A DNA stretch of 39,349 nucleotides from UBA1724 sp051884615. Lineage in GTDB: Bacteria; Verrucomicrobiota; Lentisphaeria; Oligosphaerales; Oligosphaeraceae. Shown in pieces: positions 31,323-38,779 of the stretch; positions within the stretch are counted from its first letter, which is position 1; the number at the start of each line of letters is the position of its first letter. A program made the position numbers and the translations under genes. The notes under the pieces were generated by a model. The model saw only the letters and a program-made list of their open reading frames with translations. It was not told the DNA's origin and searched no databases. The stretch is from the NCBI GenBank assembly GCA_051884615.1, contig JBJEVT010000032.1, positions 1-39,349 of the forward strand, in the 5' to 3' direction.

Positions 31323-33695
31323 CTAGTCGATCTTCCGCAGGTCCAGGTTGGCCTCTTCCCAGAAGAGGGTGTCCTCCACCAGCTTGTTGTCGATTTCCCA
31401 GAAGTGGTTCATGGTGTCCTCCTTGCTGGGTCCCTTCTTCTGGACCTCCTGGAGATAGGCTTTCAGGGCCTCGGGGGTGATGGAGCACTCCGTCTGGGCA
31501 AGCTGGGGCAGATTCTTCAGCAGGGCCGCGGAGAAGTTGCGGATGACGCAATCCTCGGCGGGGGCGTCCAGGGAGAGATTCAGGGTGCAGACCACCAGGG
31601 TGCCGGGGCCCACATGGACGGAGAAGAGGTGGCTGAAATTCCGGAGGGTGTCGCCGTCGATGAAGTTCTTGATGCCCTGGACCAGCCCCTTCATGCGGTC
31701 CCGCACGGGCTTGTCCACGCCCCACATCCACTCGGTGACCTTGCCGGGGAAGGTGTCCAGATTCACCTTGTAGGCGTCATGGAAGAGGGAGAAGAGACGG
31801 AGATTGAAGAATTCCTCGCCGCCCAATGCCTCCCGGATGGCGGGGGATTCGATGACGCCGCCCAGGTTGCTGCCCCGGTCCCAGATGCAGGGCTTGCAAT
31901 GCTCCCGGGCGCCGGGGAAGAAGAACTCCTCCTGTCCCTTGACGGGGGGCTTGGGGAGAGTCAGCAGCACGGTCATGCCCTTCTCCAGGGCTTGGAAGAC
32001 CTCCTGGTTGAAGGCGCCGGTGACCAGGGTGTTTTCGGGGAGGGCGGGCATGGCGGGCTTGGGGAAGCCCCAGAGGGTCCACTGGTTGTGGAGGGGCGCG
32101 CCGTCCTCGGGCTGGAAATCCGCCGCCAGCGTCAGGGTCTGGGCGGGAGCCTCGGGGAAGGTGACTTCCAGGTCGGCCAGCTTCTGGAGGCCGCCCACCA
32201 GGGTGAATTTCTCGCCCTGGTAGAGGAGTTCCCTGCGTCCGTCGGGGAAGGTGAGGGTGACGGTGAGGGCGCCCAGGACTTCCGGGGTGGGGAGGAAGTC
32301 GGAGACGTGGAGGGTGGCTTTCAGACCCTCGGTCCAGTAGAAGGCGGGCTTCTCCACCTGGAGGAGGAGGGCGGCCTGGTCGTTGAACTGGCGCATCCAC
32401 TGGGGCTGGATGTCCTTGTCGTCGTCAAAGCAGTCCACGATGCCGTTCTTGTTCTCGTATTTCAGGCAGTCGGCGAACTGCAGCATCTCGAAGCCGCACA
32501 GGCTGGAGAAGCGGCAGCTTTCCAGATACTGCTTGATGCAGGCCTGGCGGAAATGGCGGGAGGCGGCCACCATCTTGGGGAAGCGGGGCAGGAGTCCCTT
32601 GCGCTCGATGAGCTCCGGCAGGGCGTCCAGGAACTTGGGCCGGGCGATCTCGTTTGCCGCCAGATATTCGGGACCCACCTTCTGGCAGAAGTCGTCGAAC
32701 TTCTTCCGCAGGGCGTAGTAGTCGGGCACGTCGATGTAGTGGACGGCCTCATGGGCCAGGGTGGGACGGATGGGGGTGACGGCGCGGTGGGCCTTGGCGG
32801 TGCAGCCGGCGGCCTGGGCGGTGGTGTCGAAGGGGACCTGGTAGGTGGAGCCGTTGATGAGCCAGGGGTCCTCCACGTGGAACATCTCCCGGTGGTTGCC
32901 GTAGGGGAAGAAGTAGGCCACATGCTGGGAGAAGATGTCGGCGCTGGTGCGGTCGTATTCTCCCCAGCCGGAGTTGTCGATGATGAGTTTTCCGGGGGCG
33001 AGGCGGCGTCCCTCCTCGTAGATGGCGTGGACCTGGGGGACCCGTCCGGAGTTGTGCATTTCATTGCCGATGCAGAAGATGGCCATGGAGGGGGAGTTCC
33101 GGTATTTCCGGAGGGTTTCCTTCCAGGTGGTCTGGTCCATGGCCAGGCCCACCTTCTCGCCCTTCTCGTTGCGGTCGTAAGCGAAGCCGATTTCCGCATG
33201 GATGAGGATGCCCTCCTGGTCGGCGGCGTCCACGAATTCCGGCCAGGGGATGGTGGAGTGGAAGCGCACCAGGTTGAAGCCGTATTTCTTGGCCTGGCGG
33301 ATGTATTTCACGGCGGCCTCGAAGAGGGTGCCGCCGGTCATGTTGGGATGGTCATGGGCGGCGATGCCCCGGATGACGCCCCGGAAATAGATGGGCGACC
33401 CGTTGAAGAGAACCGCCTTGTTCTGGAAACGCCGGATTTCGCAGTAGCCGAAGCGCTGCTCCACTCCCTCCGCCACAAAGCGGTAGAGGACCGGGGTTTC
33501 GGGAGACCAGCAGTAGAGCTGGGAGGCGTCCAGCCTGGTGCGCCACAGACCGTCCTCCAGGGCCTCGCAGGAGAGCACGGGGGCGGGGACTTCCTCTCCT
33601 TCCAGGGTGAGGATGCGGGCGTCCTTGAGGGGGGCGGGGAATTCGGCCAGCAGGAGGCCGCTGTCAATCTGGCAATGGAGATAGAGGTCGTTCAT
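31323..33695 (-). CDS. GH2-family glycoside hydrolase lacking N-terminal sugar-binding domain
   Basis: A 790-residue enzyme. It starts within what looks like the GH2 immunoglobulin-like domain (VLSCEALEDGLWRTRLDA, WSPETPVLYRF). A TIM barrel follows (NGSPIYFRGVIRGIAAHDHP, KKYGFNLVRFHSTIPWPEFVDAADQEGILIHAE). The GNE motif in IFCIGNEMH makes Glu212 the probable acid/base, and Glu316 in LAHEAVHY is a candidate nucleophile. Beta domains occupy the rest. The usual N-terminal jelly-roll is missing, and no signal peptide is seen, so it probably acts in the cytoplasm on imported oligosaccharides. Specificity (galactosidase, glucuronidase, mannosidase) cannot be read. It lies 26 bp after the phosphatidylserine decarboxylase gene. 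The start at 33695 fits the homology; no Shine-Dalgarno site is visible. Confidence 0.86.
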   Translation of the reverse strand: MNDLYLHCQIDSGLLLAEFPAPLKDARILTLEGEEVPAPVLSCEALEDGLWRTRLDASQLYCWSPETPVLYRFVAEGVEQRFGYCEIRRFQNKAVLFNGSPIYFRGVIRGIAAHDHPNMTGGTLFEAAVKYIRQAKKYGFNLVRFHSTIPWPEFVDAADQEGILIHAEIGFAYDRNEKGEKVGLAMDQTTWKETLRKYRNSPSMAIFCIGNEMHNSGRVPQVHAIYEEGRRLAPGKLIIDNSGWGEYDRTSADIFSQHVAYFFPYGNHREMFHVEDPWLINGSTYQVPFDTTAQAAGCTAKAHRAVTPIRPTLAHEAVHYIDVPDYYALRKKFDDFCQKVGPEYLAANEIARPKFLDALPELIERKGLLPRFPKMVAASRHFRQACIKQYLESCRFSSLCGFEMLQFADCLKYENKNGIVDCFDDDKDIQPQWMRQFNDQAALLLQVEKPAFYWTEGLKATLHVSDFLPTPEVLGALTVTLTFPDGRRELLYQGEKFTLVGGLQKLADLEVTFPEAPAQTLTLAADFQPEDGAPLHNQWTLWGFPKPAMPALPENTLVTGAFNQEVFQALEKGMTVLLTLPKPPVKGQEEFFFPGAREHCKPCIWDRGSNLGGVIESPAIREALGGEEFFNLRLFSLFHDAYKVNLDTFPGKVTEWMWGVDKPVRDRMKGLVQGIKNFIDGDTLRNFSHLFSVHVGPGTLVVCTLNLSLDAPAEDCVIRNFSAALLKNLPQLAQTECSITPEALKAYLQEVQKKGPSKEDTMNHFWEIDNKLVEDTLFWEEANLDLRKID

Positions 33696-33721
33696 GGGAT
33701 AAGAACTTGGGGAAGAGTGAG

Positions 33722-34633
33722 TTATGGTTTTAGAAAGGTGCCGATGGGGGAATTGACCTTGACCAGGGTCTCCACGCCTTGGGCGCTGTGGCTTGTCAGG
33801 TCGTCGTCGAAGCGGCAGCGGCCCGGGGGGAAGGCAAGGATGACGGTGGAGCCGCCGAAGGTGAAGAAGCCCGCCTGGTTTCCCCGGCTGAACTCCATGC
33901 CCGGTTCCGTGGCGTAGTCGTGGATGGAGGCCACGCCGAAGGCGCCCACCGCGAACATGGCCGCCTGGCCGCCCCGGCGCAGGGAGAGAATCCGGGTGGT
34001 GCGGAAATTCTCCGTGAAGACCCGGTAGCCCTGCTGCAGCGCCAGGGGGTTGACGGAGTGGTATTTGCCGTGGGTGACCCAGTAGTCCTCCTGGATGCCG
34101 TCATCGGGGAAATGGTAGCGATGGTAGTCGGCGGGGCAGAGGCGGCACACCATCAGGGAGCCGCCGTCGAATCCCCGGGCGTACCGGGTGCCCTGGATGC
34201 CCAGCAGATCCGCCATGGAGTAGGGCGCGCCCTTGACGGGGACCACCAGGCCGGCGGTGATTTCGGGGTAGACCGTGAGGCGGCAGTCCGCCGGGCAGCA
34301 GAGTCGGCTGGGGTCGTCGGGGAGGGGGCGGGCGCCGGGCTTCAGCTCCCGGGCGAAGAAGTCGTTGAAGGAGGTGAATCCCCCCTCGGGCACCACCGCC
34401 TCCGCCATGTTGATGTGGAGTTTCCGGACGGTGGGGGCGATGCGCTTCACCGAGGAGGGGCGGTCCAGCATCCATCCCATGAAGCGGGAGAAGAGGGCGC
34501 TGGAGAAGAGGGGCCATTGGAGGGCTCCCCGGATGGGGGAGAGGTATGCCAGACGAAGCCAGCGGTCGCCCAGGACGTTCTCCGTCTCCAGACGGCCCGT
34601 CTCCCGGTTGTAGAATTGGATTTCCTTCTGCAT
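33722..34633 (-). CDS. psd: Phosphatidylserine decarboxylase proenzyme
   Basis: Converts phosphatidylserine to phosphatidylethanolamine at the inner membrane. The 303-residue proenzyme shows FTSFNDFFARELKPGARPL, CPADCRLTVYPEI, the catalytic-region PADYHRYHFP, VFTENFRTTRIL, and the self-cleavage motif GGST, where Ser262 would become the pyruvoyl group, giving chains of about 261 and 42 residues. GGST rather than LGST marks the eukaryote-like/second bacterial PSD group. The start is taken at the ATG 34633 (MQKEIQFYNRETG); the frame is open another 220 bp upstream but only overlaps the neighbouring gene. The leader is CCTCCCCCTCCCCCT, without a Shine-Dalgarno site. It is embedded between two glycoside hydrolase genes, 17 bp from one and 26 bp from the other. 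No phosphatidylserine synthase gene is nearby. Confidence 0.94.
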   Translation of the reverse strand: MQKEIQFYNRETGRLETENVLGDRWLRLAYLSPIRGALQWPLFSSALFSRFMGWMLDRPSSVKRIAPTVRKLHINMAEAVVPEGGFTSFNDFFARELKPGARPLPDDPSRLCCPADCRLTVYPEITAGLVVPVKGAPYSMADLLGIQGTRYARGFDGGSLMVCRLCPADYHRYHFPDDGIQEDYWVTHGKYHSVNPLALQQGYRVFTENFRTTRILSLRRGGQAAMFAVGAFGVASIHDYATEPGMEFSRGNQAGFFTFGGSTVILAFPPGRCRFDDDLTSHSAQGVETLVKVNSPIGTFLKP

Positions 34634-34650
34634 AGGGGGAGGGGGAGGGG

Positions 34651-37600
34651 TCAGGACATTCCGTGTCGGACGAAGCAGTATCCGTCGTTCCATTCGGGGG
34701 CGCCGTGTGGGGTGAAGGGGCCGCCGGCGGTTTTGTAGAAGCTCCAGGGGCAGACCGTGTGGCTGTCGCCTTCCTCCAGATGGTGGGGACCCAGCATGTT
34801 TCGCAGGGAGGTGACCAGGGTGGCCTCCAGCCGGTTGGCGCCCTCCTTGAGCCATTCCCGGGGAATTTCCCGGTGGTAGTCGGGGAGGGAGAGGGGCGTC
34901 AGGTCATGCCCGTTGATTTTCAGCAGCAGGACGTTGCCCCAGAGATTGTCGAAGTGGAGGGAGCGGTTTTCCTGGAGCTCCTCCCGGGCGAGGGTGACGT
35001 CCTGGGCCAGGGTGATGGTGCCTGCGAAGAAGGGGAAGCCTCCCTGCTCCAGATGGTCTCCGGGCACCTCCGCGGGCCGGGCGGTCAGGAGGAACTCGCC
35101 CTGATAGCGGCAGGAGTCCTGGGTGAGTTCGGCGAAGGCGCCGGGGGTGGCCACTCCGAAGTCGCCGGCCAGATAGACGGCTTCGATTTCGCTGTCCAGG
35201 GAGAGTTTGTTCCGTTCGGACTCGAAGATCTTGGAGGCGCGGAGGCAGGCGAAGGTCTGGGGATCCTGGTGGTAGGTGGTCTCCAGCCGGATGCAGTTCT
35301 CTCCCGGCTGCAGCACCCCCTCCAGCGGGATGCGCTGGAAGGCGGGGTCCGCAAAGAAGCCCCGGGACGCGGAGGGGACGGACTTCCCGTTCACCAGAAT
35401 CCGATGGCGCTCCGGATGCTCCAGGAGAAGATCCAGGGGACGCTGGAAGTCGAAGCCCTCGCCAATCCGGAAGGTGAACTCCAACGCCACCTCCTGATTC
35501 TCCTTCTCCCGTGCCAGCAGGGCGTCGTTGATGGTCAGCACATACTCCCGGGCGAACAACTCCTCCCCGTCCACCAGGCAACGGCAATGGTCCAGGGTGA
35601 GAAGATTCTCCGAAGACCGGATGACCTGCCATCGGGGCGACAGGGCAAGGGGCTTGCCGGCGGGCGCCGCGGGCGCCGCCGCCTCCACGGCATAGGGACG
35701 GGACAGGAGGAGCAGGTCCCCGGCGGGGGAGAAGACGTGGGGCACCAGGCAGACCTTTCCGTCCGTGGTGTAGGGAACGGGATGGCGCTCCCCGGTGCGG
35801 GGGCAGTACGCCTCCACGCCGACGCCGGGAACGGAGACCAGGGTCTTCACGCTCTCGAAACGCCGGTTGTTCACGAAATAGTGGAGCACGGCGGGCTTGC
35901 CGTCGAAATCCGGGAAGTGGCGGGCGGTGCAGTGGATCTGGGGGGCGTCGGCGCCATCCTCTCCCGTGACCCGCACCGGGCGGTATTCCTGGGGAATGGC
36001 ATCCACCAGGTCCTCCAGGGTGTCGAACCACTGGACCTTCTCCAGGAGGGGACAGGGCGCTGCCTGGCCGTCCACGGCGAAGGGCGTCTCCTCCAGGTCG
36101 TTGCGCACGCCCAGGATCCGGCCGCCTTCCTGGAGGAACTGCTCCAGGAGCCGCACCTGGCGGCGGGAGAGGTTGTTCATCTTGGGCAGGATGACCAGAC
36201 GGTAGGACTGCTCCCCGATGACCAGGGCGCCCTTCTCCACCCGGCCATGGCGCTCCATGAGGATTTCATCCCCGTAGTGGTGGTTGACTTGGTGGGCCTC
36301 CAGGGTGTCCGTGGCCGCCTTGAAGGCGACCTGGTAGGGGAGCAGGGCCCCGTTCCGGCCATTGTCATAGTGCATCATGGCGCTGGACTGGGGATGCATC
36401 AGGAGCACCTGGTAGCGGACGTCGCCGGACTCCAGGAGGGTGCCCATGCGGGAGAGATAGTCGTTGAAGGGCTTGTAGAACTCCCACCAGGGCTGGTGGC
36501 GGAAGAGGCTGGCGGGATAGTCCCGCTTCCGGATGCCCCGCAGGCTGTAGCTTTCCAGGTGCTGGCAGACCAGGTTCACCCCGTGGACGAACTGCCATTG
36601 GACCAGCCACTGGAGGTCGGCGAAGGAGACGGCCCAGCCGCAGAGGGCGAAGGTCTCGGAGAGAATCTGGCGCTTTCCGGTCTGGGCGGCGGCGCTGAAG
36701 AGCTGGAGGGGGAGGGTGACCCAGGAGTGGTTCCGGCAGAGGATGTCCATCCCCGGGATGTGGAAATACTCGTAGTGGGGCATGCAGGCCCCGTTGGAGA
36801 TGAGCTGGTCATGGAGGGTTTCCTCCAGGACCAGGTGTCCCGTCAGCTCCCAGTCATGGTCCTGGCACCAGTCGTAGACCTGCTTCATGAAGTTCTGGCT
36901 GAAGAGCTCGGTGCAGGTGCGCCAGAAGCGATAGCGGGTGCGGCGGTAGTCCCTGCCCCAGGGATAGAAGAGCTGGACCAGGCGGGGGAGCAGTTCCTCC
37001 TGGAAGCGTTCCCGGTAGGCGTCCTCCAGCGCCAGGGACCAGGGATATCCGTCCCGGGAGATCTGGGGTTCGTCGGTGAAGAATCCCCGCATGGCCTGGC
37101 GTTCCTCTGGCGTGAGGCGCTGGTAGTATTCCTGGTGGGTGCATTGGATGAACTGGGCGATGACCCGTCCGTCCAGGGTGTCCACATAGTAGGGATTCAC
37201 CTGGAAGTGGCAGACCAGGATGCGCTGGTTCCGGGGCAGGGGCTGGTCCATGGGGAGCCAGGCGCCGTCCTCGGTGAACATGGCGATGGGATGCTCCACG
37301 GCGCGGGCCTCCTTCTCGCTCCAGACCTCCTTGCAGCGCAGATACTTCTGTTGGTAGAAGAGCCCCTTGCCGTTGACCAGGCCGCCCCCGAAGCCGCTGG
37401 GCCAGCCGTTTTCATCGTAGGCCCAGGCGTTCATGCCCCGCTCCTTGGCCTTGTGGAGGCAGGCGCGGATGGTGGAGAACCACTCGTCGGAGAGGTACTC
37501 CGTGTGAAGACCTCCCCGGGCGTGCATGAAAAACCCGCCAATGCCCTGCTGCTCCATCAGGTCGATCTGGTGGCAGCATTCCTGGGAGTCCAGACGGTCA

Positions 37601-37668
37601 TTCCAGCTCCAGAAGGGGACGGGGCGCTGACGGTAGGCGGGATTCTTGGCGGCTTCAAAGGGGGTCAT
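34651..37668 (-). CDS. GH106-like (alpha-L-rhamnosidase-type) glycoside hydrolase
   Basis: A 1005-residue protein resembling GH106 alpha-L-rhamnosidase-like enzymes. The N-terminal signature is PVPFWSWNDRLD, then IDLMEQQGIGGFFMHARGGLHTEYLS and AWAYDENGWPSGFGGG. The barrel continues with RGFFTDEPQISRDGYPW, where Asp199/Glu200 are candidate catalytic or metal-binding acids, and HLVLEETLHDQLISNG. A middle Rossmann-like region (LVILPKMNNLSRRQVRLLEQFLQEGGRILG) resembles beta-galactosidase trimerisation folds. A C-terminal jelly-roll (LLLKINGHDLTPLSLPDY) completes it. No signal peptide is seen. Rhamnose specificity is not proven; the GH106 clan also includes uncharacterised Lentisphaerae-type homologues. 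It is the first gene of a four-gene minus-strand set. The start at 37668 has a CTTCCTCCCCTGTC leader with no Shine-Dalgarno site. Confidence 0.86.
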   Translation of the reverse strand: MTPFEAAKNPAYRQRPVPFWSWNDRLDSQECCHQIDLMEQQGIGGFFMHARGGLHTEYLSDEWFSTIRACLHKAKERGMNAWAYDENGWPSGFGGGLVNGKGLFYQQKYLRCKEVWSEKEARAVEHPIAMFTEDGAWLPMDQPLPRNQRILVCHFQVNPYYVDTLDGRVIAQFIQCTHQEYYQRLTPEERQAMRGFFTDEPQISRDGYPWSLALEDAYRERFQEELLPRLVQLFYPWGRDYRRTRYRFWRTCTELFSQNFMKQVYDWCQDHDWELTGHLVLEETLHDQLISNGACMPHYEYFHIPGMDILCRNHSWVTLPLQLFSAAAQTGKRQILSETFALCGWAVSFADLQWLVQWQFVHGVNLVCQHLESYSLRGIRKRDYPASLFRHQPWWEFYKPFNDYLSRMGTLLESGDVRYQVLLMHPQSSAMMHYDNGRNGALLPYQVAFKAATDTLEAHQVNHHYGDEILMERHGRVEKGALVIGEQSYRLVILPKMNNLSRRQVRLLEQFLQEGGRILGVRNDLEETPFAVDGQAAPCPLLEKVQWFDTLEDLVDAIPQEYRPVRVTGEDGADAPQIHCTARHFPDFDGKPAVLHYFVNNRRFESVKTLVSVPGVGVEAYCPRTGERHPVPYTTDGKVCLVPHVFSPAGDLLLLSRPYAVEAAAPAAPAGKPLALSPRWQVIRSSENLLTLDHCRCLVDGEELFAREYVLTINDALLAREKENQEVALEFTFRIGEGFDFQRPLDLLLEHPERHRILVNGKSVPSASRGFFADPAFQRIPLEGVLQPGENCIRLETTYHQDPQTFACLRASKIFESERNKLSLDSEIEAVYLAGDFGVATPGAFAELTQDSCRYQGEFLLTARPAEVPGDHLEQGGFPFFAGTITLAQDVTLAREELQENRSLHFDNLWGNVLLLKINGHDLTPLSLPDYHREIPREWLKEGANRLEATLVTSLRNMLGPHHLEEGDSHTVCPWSFYKTAGGPFTPHGAPEWNDGYCFVRHGMS

Positions 37669-37712
37669 GACAGGGGAGGAAGAAAGAGGAAAGGGAAGAA
37701 AGGAAACTCCGC

Positions 37713-37719
37713 TAATGTA
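37713..37719 (-). promoter_or_regulatory. Candidate -10 element (TACATTA) for GH106-psd-GH2-CBM9 set
   Basis: TACATTA followed by G on the minus strand, 45-51 bp upstream of the GH106-like start. It is the same octamer, at a similar distance, as upstream of feo. No clear -35. Confidence 0.35.
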
Positions 37720-37839
37720 GCCCGATTCCCAAGGGCGACACTCCCGTGGAGGCCAGGGAAAAGGCAGGGGGCGTCCCGTCCGGAAAGGCGCCGGGGCACG
37801 GCAGGGGGACGGTCCCCCCGTCTCCCGGCGTCAGGAAAG

Positions 37840-37873
37840 AAAAAAGCCCCCTTCCTGCCAAGGGGAAGGGGGC
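37840..37873 (-). terminator. Intrinsic terminator after pseudopilin gene
   Basis: On the minus strand a perfect 10-bp stem (GCCCCCTTCC, 37873-37864, pairing with GGAAGGGGGC, 37855-37846) with an 8-nt loop is followed by T6 (37845-37840). It lies 22 bp after the pseudopilin stop and isolates it from the GH106-like gene. Confidence 0.85.
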
Positions 37874-37894
37874 ATGGGGCTTCAGGACGTCAGC

Positions 37895-38713
37895 CTAGCG
37901 GATGTCGCCGCCGTGACGGGTGTTGTAGCCGGGGAACCAGTAGTAGTCGGCCTTCAGGTAGGGGACGCCATACTCGTCCTTGTTGATGGCCTTGTTCACC
38001 GCGATGGCTTCCACATGGCCGTCGGAGAAGGAGGCGTTCATCTGGGTGGAGTGGCGGAAGTATCCGTCGCGCACGGTGGAGTTGGAGGCGGAGATCACAT
38101 AGTCGGGATGGGTGTAGGGCATCCGTTCCCAGACGGCCTGGCGATTGCCGTCCATGACGTTGATGAAGATGGAGGGGTATTTGATGGAGGAGATGCGGTG
38201 CCAGTCGCAGGAGGGCTGCCAGTCGGTGCCCGTGGAGCCGCCTTCCTTGTACTGTCCCATGTAGCTCATGGCCACGTTCACCTGGTAGCCGATGTTGCCG
38301 ATGACCCGGTCGCTGGTGGGGCAGGAGGGGCAGTGGAGGACTTTGTGCCAGGCGCCCTTGTCGGCGGCGCCGCTGTCCATGATGTTCCAGCCGCCGGCGG
38401 GATCCTTGGCGTACCACTCGCTCCAGTCCATGGGGGTGCCGGGAATCATGGGGTTGTAGCAGAACCAGATGCGGCTGTTGCCGGAGCCTCCCCAGTTCAC
38501 GCTGTCGGGACGGTAGATGACGGGGGGGAGATAGTCGTCGTAGTCGTTGCCGTAGAGGATCTGGCCCAGTTCGATCTGCTTCAGGTTGTTGGTGCAGCTG
38601 ATGGCGCGGGCCTTCTCCCGGGCCTTGGAGAGGGCGGGCAGCAGCATGGCGGCCAGGATGGCGATGATGGCGATGACCACCAGCAATTCAATGAGGGTGA
38701 AGGATTTCTTCAT
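37895..38713 (-). CDS. H-X9-DG type prepilin-like protein (pseudopilin), copy 1
   Basis: A 272-residue protein. MKKSFTLIELLVVIAIIAIL is a class III prepilin leader, expected to be cut just before Phe5 and methylated there, with Glu9 (mature position +5) and the hydrophobic stalk (AAMLLPALSKAREKAR). The C-terminal part has a CPSC pair, a conserved W/Y-rich globular region, and HSTQMNASFSDG, an exact H-X9-DG motif of the prepilin-processing-associated family common in Lentisphaerae and Planctomycetes. The start is the ATG at 38713; an in-frame GTG three codons upstream is less likely. No Shine-Dalgarno site is seen. Function beyond export or assembly in a type II secretion-like apparatus is unknown. 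Nearly identical in its C-terminal 190 residues to the next gene. Confidence 0.95.
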   Translation of the reverse strand: MKKSFTLIELLVVIAIIAILAAMLLPALSKAREKARAISCTNNLKQIELGQILYGNDYDDYLPPVIYRPDSVNWGGSGNSRIWFCYNPMIPGTPMDWSEWYAKDPAGGWNIMDSGAADKGAWHKVLHCPSCPTSDRVIGNIGYQVNVAMSYMGQYKEGGSTGTDWQPSCDWHRISSIKYPSIFINVMDGNRQAVWERMPYTHPDYVISASNSTVRDGYFRHSTQMNASFSDGHVEAIAVNKAINKDEYGVPYLKADYYWFPGYNTRHGGDIR

Positions 38714-38779
38714 GTTTGTCACCAGTCTAATGGAACGGTTGGGTTGATTACGAGGAATCAGGGGGAGAGAAAAGGCGTG

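Noticed and set aside
31245..33917. An 890-codon plus-strand frame opposite the GH2 gene
   Set aside because: Antisense of a protein with the GNE active-site motif; no independent start site.
34634..34855. N-terminal extension of phosphatidylserine decarboxylase
   Set aside because: It overlaps the end of the GH106-like gene and is low-complexity Arg/Pro; the family start fits the ATG at 34633.
34663..37986. A 1107-codon plus-strand frame opposite the GH106-like gene
   Set aside because: Same antisense shadow; the true gene has GH106-like signatures on the minus strand.
38727..38733. CCATTAG just upstream of pseudopilin copy 1, resembling the TACATTAG element
   Set aside because: It lies only 13-20 bp from the ATG, too close for a -10 box, and differs at the key first bases.
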